DNA from: a virus | DNA length: 23,043 nucleotides | IMG/VR virus record: IMGVR_UViG_3300048785_000032 | Location: 1-23,043 of that record | Reading direction: 5' to 3' (one strand) | Shown: positions 11,867-17,445 of the stretch, one piece after another | Layout of the letters: every line of letters starts with the position of its first letter | Position numbering within the stretch: position 1 is the first letter of the stretch | Notes under the pieces: generated by a model | Told to the model about the DNA's origin: nothing | Seen by the model: only the letters and a program-made list of their open reading frames with translations | Databases searched by the model: none | Program-made: the position numbers and the translations under genes

Positions 11867-11894
11867 AACATACCCCCACTATCGTCGCGGTCAA
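11867..11894 (-). promoter_or_regulatory. Sigma70-type promoter candidate
   Basis: On the minus strand TTGACC (11889-11894) is separated by 16 bases from TATGTT (11867-11872). It would start transcription about 40 bases before the leader hairpin and read into the small-gene and replication cluster. Confidence 0.45.
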
Positions 11895-11996
11895 GAGAAT
11901 ACTTGAAAGAATTGTCATATCATGATGCGTGACTATAGATCGCCATGAATATAGGACGTGAGCCAGGATGAGCCTGATATCGGACACCGAAGACGA

Positions 11997-12044
11997 GGGG
12001 GAAGACTAGGGGGAAGACTAGGGGGAAGACTAGGGGGAAGATGA
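11997..12044. repeat. 12-bp tandem repeat, 3 perfect and 1 partial copies
   Basis: The unit GGGGGAAGACTA occurs at 11997-12008, 12009-12020 and 12021-12032, followed by GGGGGAAGATGA at 12033-12044. The strand is almost pure purine apart from one C and one T per unit. Confidence 0.9.
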
Positions 12045-12046
12045 GA

Positions 12047-12093
12047 GGGAATACGGGCACAACAAGACTGGGGGAATACCGGCACAACAAGAC
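12047..12093. repeat. Two 22-bp direct repeats with 25-bp period
   Basis: Positions 12047-12068 and 12072-12093 are identical except for one base (GGGAATACG versus GGGAATACC, both followed by GGCACAACAAGAC). They directly follow the 12-bp repeats and share their G-run plus AA beginning. Confidence 0.88.
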
Positions 12094-12395
12094 GCCCATA
12101 TGAAGACGAACGTGATCGCACCACATCCCAATCCCCTCCCTGACTACAACTGTAGTAACGCCATACCCAGTCTGTCTGAGGAGCAACTATACATAAGATA
12201 TGTTCTCGGTCCTTGCTCCCCCCTCGCGTCTGCTAATGCAGGCCCTCCTCCCATCACTGCATGGCATGTTATCAGACCCCCCCGGTACTACCCTGCCCCT
12301 GCCGAGCCTCACCCCTGAATCCAGCCTATGCTGCTCACAGCCGTTGTATTTTCCCCACATGTACCCATCTCCATACCACCCCATAATCACAGCAC

Positions 12396-12644
12396 TTAGA
12401 GCTTCTTCGACCTGTGACCCCTCTTCACAGAAGACTGAGCTTTGTGCGACTTGGGCGGCAGTGGGAGTTTGCGAGGATGCTGCTTCACGTACTCAGCGTG
12501 GAGTTCGACCCGTCTGCGGACCTCATCCAGCCCGATCTGATCCCACTGATTCCAGGTGTCCATCTCCGTAAAGCCTGCTTCAGAAAGCGAAGAGGCCCCT
12601 TGCGGGGCCTGCTGCTTGGACTTCGAGGCGTTAGCCTTTGGCAT
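12396..12644 (-). CDS. Small basic hypothetical protein
   Basis: An 82-residue protein with start 12644 preceded by AAGGGAGTTCTACA. The N-terminus is low-complexity (KANASKSKQQAPQG), the middle is an acidic, Trp-containing helix (DTWNQWDQIGLDEVRRRVELH), and the C-terminus is strongly basic (KSHKAQSSVKRGHRSKKL). No family recognised. Its start overlaps the end of the upstream gene by 14 bases. It ends just before the gene-free repeat region. Confidence 0.6.
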   Translation of the reverse strand: MPKANASKSKQQAPQGASSLSEAGFTEMDTWNQWDQIGLDEVRRRVELHAEYVKQHPRKLPLPPKSHKAQSSVKRGHRSKKL

Positions 12645-12879
12645 TGTAGAACTCCCTTCGCATCTTGGCGTTCATGGCAATCGTTCCACCAGCCCCCCTG
12701 CCGACCGATGGAGTGTTGGTCTTCTTCACGCTGGTCTTTCCCCCGGCTCTGTACTCGGCCAGGTAGTTGGACTGCCAGGCTTCATACTCTGCGTTGAGAG
12801 CAGCGTAGGCCGGACTGGTGTGGTTCACGGTGCGTAGGATGCGGAACTTCTCCGGGGCTTCCCTGTAGACAATCCTCAT
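12631..12879 (-). CDS. Hypothetical protein
   Basis: An 82-residue protein with a GGGAGGCCACT site before its ATG and an ATGA overlap with the upstream glycosyltransferase-like gene. It contains a helical Tyr/Ala-rich middle (AALNAEYEAWQSNYLAEYRAG) and a Lys/Thr/Gly-rich flexible C-terminus ending KMRREFYNAKG. Nothing identifies its function; the operon position suggests it may accompany the preceding enzyme. Confidence 0.6.
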   Translation of the reverse strand: MRIVYREAPEKFRILRTVNHTSPAYAALNAEYEAWQSNYLAEYRAGGKTSVKKTNTPSVGRGAGGTIAMNAKMRREFYNAKG

Positions 12880-13556
12880 AGTGGCCTCCCGTCGAATCCC
12901 ATGAGGCCCTGCTCAGAAGGGATGGTGCCGTCGATCCGGCCATCAGCTTTCACGTGGCAGAATCCTACGTCGAATCGCTGCACCGGAACCCTGCCGTTCA
13001 GGTAGGCGTAGAGGCGGCTCTCGGAGTTGCCAGACCAGGGGAAGGCACGGTTGAAGTCAGGCCCTCCGACCCAGCAGTTCAGGTGGTTGTAGAAGTCGCA
13101 GTACGTGTCCATGATGTCCTGGCCCCCGATGGCCAGTTCATCGCAGTAGCCGCCCCAGGAGAAGAGCTTGGGCACGTGGATGAAGTGGGGATTGAAGGAG
13201 GCCAAATCCAGGCGAGTGCCTGGAGCGAAGATCAGATCCGGCCTCATGCGAACCACGAGGTCATAGTGGTCGGTGAGGAGGTACGAGCACTGCTGAACCT
13301 TCCACCATTGAGACTCCATGGCCTGAGCATGTTCGAGATCCTGGAGCGGGATCACGTCACGCTTGGGGATCTGGAAGTCATGGCAGTATCCGCCCATCGC
13401 ATCAGGGATAAGATCACGCACCTGCGGCTGAGTGGCCGCAGGCATGGAGCAGAAGTAGTAGGTATCAGTCACTTGAGGCATGAGCCAGTCTTTCCACGTG
13501 GCAAAAGCCTCGGGGAATTTACGAAGCTGGCCCGATAGAAGCAGAGCGACCTTCAT
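12876..13556 (-). CDS. Glycosyltransferase-like protein (LLSGQLR family)
   Basis: A 226-residue protein beginning KVALLLSGQLRKFPEAF, with YDLVVRMRPDLIF near 99-111 and a C-terminal ESRLYAYL...VQRFDVGF segment. This combination (a beta strand ending in SGQLR, then a VR.RPD motif) is found in a family of phage, large-virus and bacterial proteins usually annotated as putative glycosyltransferases; the Arg-Pro-Asp triad would replace a classical DxD metal site. A sugar-transfer role, for example on surface polysaccharide or phage DNA, is inference. It has several Cys residues (36, 58, 89). It is overlapped by four bases with the hydrolase gene before it and with the gene after it. Codon use looks like its neighbours. 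Confidence 0.55.
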   Translation of the reverse strand: MKVALLLSGQLRKFPEAFATWKDWLMPQVTDTYYFCSMPAATQPQVRDLIPDAMGGYCHDFQIPKRDVIPLQDLEHAQAMESQWWKVQQCSYLLTDHYDLVVRMRPDLIFAPGTRLDLASFNPHFIHVPKLFSWGGYCDELAIGGQDIMDTYCDFYNHLNCWVGGPDFNRAFPWSGNSESRLYAYLNGRVPVQRFDVGFCHVKADGRIDGTIPSEQGLMGFDGRPL

Positions 13557-14134
13557 TGTGCAACCTCTTTTCGTATGTAGTTAATTACAACTGTTGAGTG
13601 CGGGATGTCGTTATGGCTTCCAGGGACTGGGATTGGAGTAGTCCCCTGGATTACTGCCACCCATGGCCCGAACCAGTCTGTCCTGGTAAATACAGTGACC
13701 TTGCCCGCATTGGCAGGCAAGTCCGTGCCACCACTGCCATAGGCCACAGGGTCTATCAGGATCACTTCCTGGATATGGACGGCAGGGAGGGCTTTGCAGG
13801 CATCAAGTACGGCCTGTCCCCCGAAGGAATGGCCAACCAGGATGATCTGGTCGGACTCGTGCCCCTTGATTTCAGCCGCGATGTCCAGCTTGTAGCCATC
13901 CCACGAGGAGGCAGAGACGACTGTGGCGTCGGAGTTGGACAGAGCAGCAGTGATGTCCTTCATCTGGGATTCACCCAGGCCACCCACGATGACCACCAGC
14001 ACATGACCGGACTGGCGGCTGGTCACTTCCACTAGGTCGCACCTGGCACAGAACATGGCTGCGATTACCATAAGAAAAAAAGCAGACACCTCAAACACAG
14101 TGTCCCGTATTATCATATCCTTGATGCTTCCCAC
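13553..14134 (-). CDS. Membrane-anchored alpha/beta hydrolase (lipase/esterase-like)
   Basis: A 193-residue protein. The start is the GTG at 14134 because AAGGAGG lies four bases before it; the ATG at 14116, which overlaps the RNase H stop as ATGA, is the alternative. Residues about 12-32 form a transmembrane segment (VFEVSAFFLMVIAAMFCA). The soluble part shows a nucleophile elbow ILVGHSFGGQAV (Ser103), an acidic residue in LIDPVAYG (Asp128) and a histidine near the end (GSHNDIPHSTV, His174 or His179), the alpha/beta-hydrolase triad in the right order. It has no lid domain and is shorter than most lipases. It would act at the inner membrane or in the periplasm on an unknown ester or peptide. 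Its position between RNase H and a glycosyltransferase-like gene suggests accessory cargo. Confidence 0.78.
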   Translation of the reverse strand: MGSIKDMIIRDTVFEVSAFFLMVIAAMFCARCDLVEVTSRQSGHVLVVIVGGLGESQMKDITAALSNSDATVVSASSWDGYKLDIAAEIKGHESDQIILVGHSFGGQAVLDACKALPAVHIQEVILIDPVAYGSGGTDLPANAGKVTVFTRTDWFGPWVAVIQGTTPIPVPGSHNDIPHSTVVINYIRKEVAQ

Positions 14135-14859
14135 TTGGCCTCCTTTTCGAGTTCGGCAGCAGTAAAGGCTTTGGCCCGGTCACGATAGTGAGGACCCATC
14201 AGATCGGCTTCAGTGATGTCCTCGTAGTTCTCCCGGCGACCGATCTTGCCCAGGAACGAGGCTGTAGACCCGAAGATCCGCTGGAGGCGGTACTCGTTCT
14301 GGCACTTTCTGGTGGCCCACCAGTATTGCATCAACGCCGCGTGACGGCGGCTGATCTTCCTACGAACCCGCGTAGACAGGTCGATCTCCAATTCTTTGGG
14401 CGGCAGGACTGGTTCGGTCGGATGTTTTGAGAGGTAGTCCGCTCGGGTGTTTTCTTCCCGGTGGACGTGGGTCAGTTTGAATGATGTGAACAATTCCTTC
14501 AGCCCGATAGATTCTTCGCAGAGAATTCTCAGGTGATTCTCCGAGATCTTCCAGCGACCAGCGACTTGCTGGACCACGATGAGTGCATCCGAGAAGACTT
14601 GGACGTGAGTGACTCCCAGCTTCAGGGCCTCACGTAGAGAAGCGTTGAGAGCCTGGTACTCGGCCACGTTGTTGGTTCCTTCTCCTAGGACGTAGCCATA
14701 GTCGATGTTAAAATATTTCTCATCCGGGTCGGTGAGTTCGATGTGGAAACCGATTCGCATGTCTCCGGGATTTTCTGGACAAGATCCGTCGCAGTGAATG
14801 ACTCCCCTGCCGCCCACTGGAGCAGGAGTGTCTTTGGAAATGACTGGCCACCTCAACAT
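14113..14859 (-). CDS. rnhA: Ribonuclease HI with C-terminal extension
   Basis: A 248-residue protein; ATG 14859 is chosen over a GTG at 14865 because AGAGG sits five bases before it. Residues 17-145 are an RNase HI fold with all four catalytic acids: Asp24 in IHCDGSC, Glu67 in NNVAEYQAL, Asp91 in VFSDALIV and Asp141 in ENTRADYLS. It degrades RNA in RNA-DNA hybrids, so it likely removes primers in a phage whose polymerase lacks the 5'-3' nuclease domain. About 100 extra residues follow, basic then acidic, which I do not recognise. It is the first gene of the leftward operon, following a strong promoter and a leader hairpin. Confidence 0.92.
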   Translation of the reverse strand: MLRWPVISKDTPAPVGGRGVIHCDGSCPENPGDMRIGFHIELTDPDEKYFNIDYGYVLGEGTNNVAEYQALNASLREALKLGVTHVQVFSDALIVVQQVAGRWKISENHLRILCEESIGLKELFTSFKLTHVHREENTRADYLSKHPTEPVLPPKELEIDLSTRVRRKISRRHAALMQYWWATRKCQNEYRLQRIFGSTASFLGKIGRRENYEDITEADLMGPHYRDRAKAFTAAELEKEAKWEASRI

Positions 14860-14878
14860 GATCACCTCTTCTTGGATT

Positions 14879-14900
14879 AACTTGCCCTACGGGGCAAGTT
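14879..14900 (-). promoter_or_regulatory. 5'-leader hairpin of the RNase H operon
   Basis: AACTTGCCC and GGGCAAGTT form a perfect 9-bp stem with a four-base loop, 20 bases before the RNase H start. Its core is the 18-base sequence CTTGCCCTACGGGGCAAG on the plus strand, the inverse of the hairpin at 11822-11841. Confidence 0.6.
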
Positions 14901-14904
14901 GATT

Positions 14905-14934
14905 GAGTCTTCTAGGACTCTTTAATATAGAGTC
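14905..14934. repeat. Alternating GAGTC/GACTC inverted repeats
   Basis: GAGTC (14905-14909), GACTC (14916-14920) and GAGTC (14930-14934) allow two mutually exclusive small stems in the leader of the leftward operon. They could be operator half-sites or alternative RNA folds. Confidence 0.4.
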
Positions 14935-14945
14935 GAAAAGACAAC

Positions 14946-14975
14946 GTAAAAAACTTAGCTGACGCAGTTTTTTAC
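14946..14975. promoter_or_regulatory. Perfect A/T-rich palindrome downstream of the leftward promoter
   Basis: GTAAAAAACT (14946-14955) and AGTTTTTTAC (14966-14975) are perfect inverted repeats with a ten-base spacer, about 23-52 bases into the leftward transcript. The 3' arm ends in a U-run, so it could attenuate transcription; as DNA it could equally be an operator for a dimeric repressor. Confidence 0.55.
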
Positions 14976-15004
14976 TGGGTCTTTTCTCTCACTAGTGTAT
15001 ATAT

Positions 15005-15034
15005 ATTATATGGGATCTTTGGAGTGCTTGTCAA
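15005..15034 (-). promoter_or_regulatory. Strong leftward promoter (sigma70-type)
   Basis: On the minus strand TTGACA (15029-15034) and TATAAT (15005-15010), both perfect consensus, are 18 bases apart. It would drive the RNase H operon through a structured leader of about 130 bases. Confidence 0.8.
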
Positions 15035-15150
15035 GCGTTATTGAAGAAAATTCTGGAAAATTTCTGAAGATTTTTTTACTGAAATGGATCAAGTGGTAGG
15101 GGGTTTGTCAAGGGCTTGGTGGCAGGGCTCAGAAATATTTTGCAGAGTGC

Positions 15151-15179
15151 TTGCAACGGGTCTTCCGTTCTGCTATAAT
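15151..15179 (+). promoter_or_regulatory. Strong rightward promoter (sigma70-type)
   Basis: TTGCAA (15151-15156), 17 bases, then TATAAT (15174-15179). It lies back to back with the leftward promoter and would transcribe the tRNA-like element and the packaging genes. About 160 bases of untranslated sequence follow before the first start codon. I see no gene in 14866-15338. Confidence 0.75.
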
Positions 15180-15245
15180 TTATAAGGCGTCGAAAAAGAG
15201 AATATCGCCCTCACACGGCTGACTCACCTTCGTCGCCCGGCAGGA

Positions 15246-15335
15246 TCTCAGGAAGCCAGAGAATTCGGTCATGGACCGCAAGGCAAGGCGGCCCGATAAA
15301 AAGGGAAGATCGCGGGTTCAACTCCCGCCCTGAGT
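15246..15335 (+). tRNA. tRNA-like element, degenerate or class II
   Basis: GCGGG-TTCAACT-CCCGC (15312-15328) is a canonical T arm. The following CCTGAG pairs with CTCAGG at 15247-15252, giving a six-pair acceptor stem over a 90-base span, the length of a class II tRNA. The 15253-15311 segment contains the hairpin CGGTC-ATG-GACCG but no D or anticodon arm I can draw in standard form. It may be a decayed tRNA, a tRNA mimic or a captured host tRNA end. It overlaps the leader of the small-terminase-like gene. Confidence 0.4.
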
Positions 15336-15338
15336 TTT

Positions 15339-15920
15339 ATGAAACGAACGAGCCACACTACGAAAAAGAAGCATCCCCGCCGTGAAGCCCTAGTCGGTCT
15401 CACGCCAGAGGATGTAATCAAATCCATGACAGAGGATGCATCCCATGGGCGTCGAGTGCAAAAAGTGCGGTCGGAAGACAAGCTCGAAAAAGGACCTGTA
15501 CTGCAAGCCGTGCGGACGCAGGATTCTGAAACGGCAGGAAAAGGTGGGCTACCTGGAGCCGTTGACCACGATGACAATCAACGGCCCCGTTCAGTTGTCC
15601 GCGAAAAGATTCCTGACGATTCAAAGTCCTCACAAATCTCACGTGTCCTGAAGAGGCTCTTGGGAGAAGCCCCTCCAGAACTCGTGGAGTATGGGGTGTC
15701 TGGCGGGAGCGTGCCCACGAACGCAGAGGCACTGGCCGCTGTGATTCTCAAGGCCGCTCTGGACGGGAAGCAGTGGGCCGTGGAATTGATTCGCGATGGA
15801 ACGGAAGGCAAACCCATCCGTGCTGCTCAGGTGAATACGAGCGGGGCAGAGGTAGAGGAGCAATTGGATCGGATTTCTACGATGCGGCTGAATGAGTTGG
15901 CCAAGGTATTAACAAAATGA
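15339..15920 (+). CDS. Small terminase-like protein; true start uncertain
   Basis: The frame has an ATG at 15339 and encodes up to 193 residues. The last 95 residues (VLKRLLGEAPPELVEYG, PTNAEALAAVILKAALDGK, AVELIRDGTEGKP) resemble the small terminase subunits that sit two genes before the large subunit here and recognise phage DNA for packaging. The region from about residue 36 to 90 looks non-coding in this frame (poor third-position GC) and coincides with a zinc-ribbon frame shifted by +1. No ribosome site precedes 15339. So the protein may begin later at a non-ATG codon near 15600-15660, or the two frames may be joined by frameshifting. Confidence 0.6.
   Translation: MKRTSHTTKKKHPRREALVGLTPEDVIKSMTEDASHGRRVQKVRSEDKLEKGPVLQAVRTQDSETAGKGGLPGAVDHDDNQRPRSVVREKIPDDSKSSQISRVLKRLLGEAPPELVEYGVSGGSVPTNAEALAAVILKAALDGKQWAVELIRDGTEGKPIRAAQVNTSGAEVEEQLDRISTMRLNELAKVLTK
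15445..15651 (+). CDS. Zinc-ribbon ORF overlapping the terminase-like frame
   Basis: A 68-codon frame, start 15445 (GAGG nine bases upstream). It has a clean zinc ribbon C-x2-C-x11-C-x2-C (ECKKCGRKTSSKK followed by LYCKPCGRRI) and a basic stretch after it, as in small DNA-binding proteins. Its codons have the GC-rich third positions expected for this genome, unlike the frame of the terminase-like gene across the same bases. The stop lies inside the region where the terminase-like homology begins. It may be a separate small protein or the N-terminal DNA-binding part of the small terminase. Confidence 0.55.
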   Translation: MGVECKKCGRKTSSKKDLYCKPCGRRILKRQEKVGYLEPLTTMTINGPVQLSAKRFLTIQSPHKSHVS

Positions 15921-15933
15921 AAGAAGGTGCACT

Positions 15934-16287
15934 TTGTCTTTAAATCGCGGTGAAGAATTTCATGCCGAAGTCAGTTCTGCTGACGCGTCTGGCACGGTCA
16001 CACTCAATTACTTCTCCCCCGGCGGTGATCCTATCACTGTTCCCGTGGGCGGACATCTTCTCATTACCGACTTGAACTTCGTATCGGCTCCGGGCGGGGC
16101 GATCTCTATCGGGGCATGGAACGGGTCGAACCCGATGTTCATGTTCAAGGGAACTGTGGTGGCCAACGGCGGCGTGAGCCGTCAGTGGAACGTGCCTTTC
16201 ATGGTGCCGGCTGGCTGGACATTGAAAGTGGTGGCTCCGTCTGGACAAGTTGATGTCCAGGTTGAGGGTGCGATCATCCGGGCCTGA
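15934..16287 (+). CDS. Small beta-rich probable structural protein
   Basis: A 117-residue protein starting at TTG (15934), preceded by AGAAGG at good spacing. It is almost entirely beta-type sequence with Gly turns (ITVPVGGHLLITDLNF, GGAISIGAWNG, PFMVPAGWTLKVVAPSG), no cysteines, and no catalytic motif. Such short all-beta proteins in head or tail modules are often decoration or fibre-tip proteins; the family is not recognised. It sits between the small-terminase-like gene and the fibre-like gene. Confidence 0.6.
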   Translation: MSLNRGEEFHAEVSSADASGTVTLNYFSPGGDPITVPVGGHLLITDLNFVSAPGGAISIGAWNGSNPMFMFKGTVVANGGVSRQWNVPFMVPAGWTLKVVAPSGQVDVQVEGAIIRA

Positions 16288-16303
16288 TTAGGAAAGGACC
16301 ACC

Positions 16304-17443
16304 ATGGCTGCCTTCGGACAGGGAACCGCATTAATTGCGACCCTTTTAAGAAATAACCCCACGTCATCTAGGAACTCTAGCGGATCAAACGCTCCGCCAA
16401 AAGCACTTGACTTCAACAACTCTACGTTCTGGTATACAGGAGATCCATCTGTTACCGGGGATTTCATCGAGTTAGACTTCGGAACCGTTGAGCGTGTTGG
16501 TGGAGTAGTGTGGTCTTCCAAGTTTGGGATTGGGGCACCAGCGGGTGGGAATGTTGACGTGTCCAGTGATGGAACCACGTGGACTACAGTGGCATCGTGG
16601 ACCAATACGAACAAGAATGCTTTCTCTGATACCGACGTGGGTGATGGAGACGGCGGGCGATGGTTCGTGGCATGGAACCATGTGAATACGCGTTTCGTGA
16701 GGCTAATTCAGACCTCTGGTAGTTTCTCCGGTGGCTGGCCCATAGAAGAACTCTCCATCTATCCTGGTGCTACTCTTGCTGCTCCCACGGCGACATCGTG
16801 GGCAGTTGACACCACGGGGTTATTGCTTACTGCTACGCTATCTCAGGTAAGTCTGACGCCGAGTGGTGGGTTTAATAGTGGTGGATTCACCCTCAGCGGA
16901 ACAACACGCACGGTAGCTGCATGGAGTATATCAGGAACTACGCTCACGCTCACGCTCTCGAATCCGGTGGGTTCATCGAAGACCGTGACCGTCAGCTACG
17001 ATGGAACTGCGGGCATAACCAACGGAGACAGTGCCCTCGCCAATATCTCCAACGCGGCAGTTGTAAATAACTCCACGGTCGGTGCCCCTACGCTTGGAAA
17101 TTTCACAGTACCGTCCAGCGGTACTACCATGACTGCTACCCTGAGTCAGTCTGACGTAGGACCTACGAGCGGTTCCGGAGCAGGTGGTTTCACGATCCAT
17201 GGTGGCTCCATAACAGTCCAGTCGTGGTCCATCACGGGCAGCACCATCACGCTATCCCTGAGTGGAAAAATATTCCTCAACGATCCAGGTGCTCCGTTCA
17301 CCGTGGACTATTCCTCATCCACTGGAACCTTGACGAACGGCGAAGACGTACTGGCTACAACTTCCGGTAAGACCGTAACCAACAACTCCCAGGCTACGAG
17401 TAGCAGCCCGGACAACTACTCATTCTTCGGCCTCCAAGGATAA
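16304..17443 (+). CDS. Discoidin-like plus SwmB-like repeat protein (adhesin/fibre)
   Basis: A 379-residue protein with AGGAAAGGACCACC before its ATG. Residues about 30-155 look like an F5/8 type C (discoidin) carbohydrate-binding domain: STFWYTGDPSVTGDFIELDF, VDVSSDGTTWTTVASW, TRFVRLIQT and WPIEELSIY. Two tandem Ig-like repeats follow (about 162-258 and 259-355), each with ATLSQ, GGFT(L/I), SISG/SITG followed by TLTLS or TITLS, a TV(S/D)Y strand and VVNNS/VTNNS, resembling SwmB repeats of cell-surface proteins. It is probably a virion appendage that binds sugars on the host or another surface. The Thr/Ser-rich repeats differ in composition from neighbouring genes. It ends two bases before the large terminase start. 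Confidence 0.7.
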   Translation: MAAFGQGTALIATLLRNNPTSSRNSSGSNAPPKALDFNNSTFWYTGDPSVTGDFIELDFGTVERVGGVVWSSKFGIGAPAGGNVDVSSDGTTWTTVASWTNTNKNAFSDTDVGDGDGGRWFVAWNHVNTRFVRLIQTSGSFSGGWPIEELSIYPGATLAAPTATSWAVDTTGLLLTATLSQVSLTPSGGFNSGGFTLSGTTRTVAAWSISGTTLTLTLSNPVGSSKTVTVSYDGTAGITNGDSALANISNAAVVNNSTVGAPTLGNFTVPSSGTTMTATLSQSDVGPTSGSGAGGFTIHGGSITVQSWSITGSTITLSLSGKIFLNDPGAPFTVDYSSSTGTLTNGEDVLATTSGKTVTNNSQATSSSPDNYSFFGLQG

Positions 17444-17445
17444 CC

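Larger units (their letters stand above)
11842..12395. other. Gene-free region with tandem repeats (possible origin)
   Basis: About 550 bases between two minus-strand genes in which I see no credible gene; open frames here lack ribosome sites and have repetitive or Pro-rich translations. The plus strand is G-rich across 11990-12090 and conspicuously C-rich across 12120-12320, so strand composition switches abruptly. It holds two families of direct repeats and a leftward promoter. In phages such a stretch can be a replication origin or control region; this is inference. Confidence 0.5.

Noticed and set aside
11997-12093. CRISPR array
   Set aside because: The repeats are 12 and 22 bases with almost no spacers and no cas genes; they are tandem or direct repeats.
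11920-12186. A minus-strand frame encoding repeated VFPL units
   Set aside because: It is the translation of the 12-bp tandem repeat; it lacks a ribosome site and reads through in more than one frame.
12100-12318. A plus-strand Pro-rich 72-residue frame in the gene-free region
   Set aside because: No ribosome site, wrong strand for this block, and composition that simply reflects C-rich DNA.
15186-15237. A further tRNA in the rightward leader (GGCGTCG pairing with CGTCGCC)
   Set aside because: The span is only 52 bases, too short for a tRNA, and no D or T arm is present.
15312-15335. Phage attachment site (attP) at a tRNA 3' end
   Set aside because: A T arm and acceptor sequence are present, but no integrase gene is in the window and the host tRNA is unknown, so it is kept only as a tRNA-like element.
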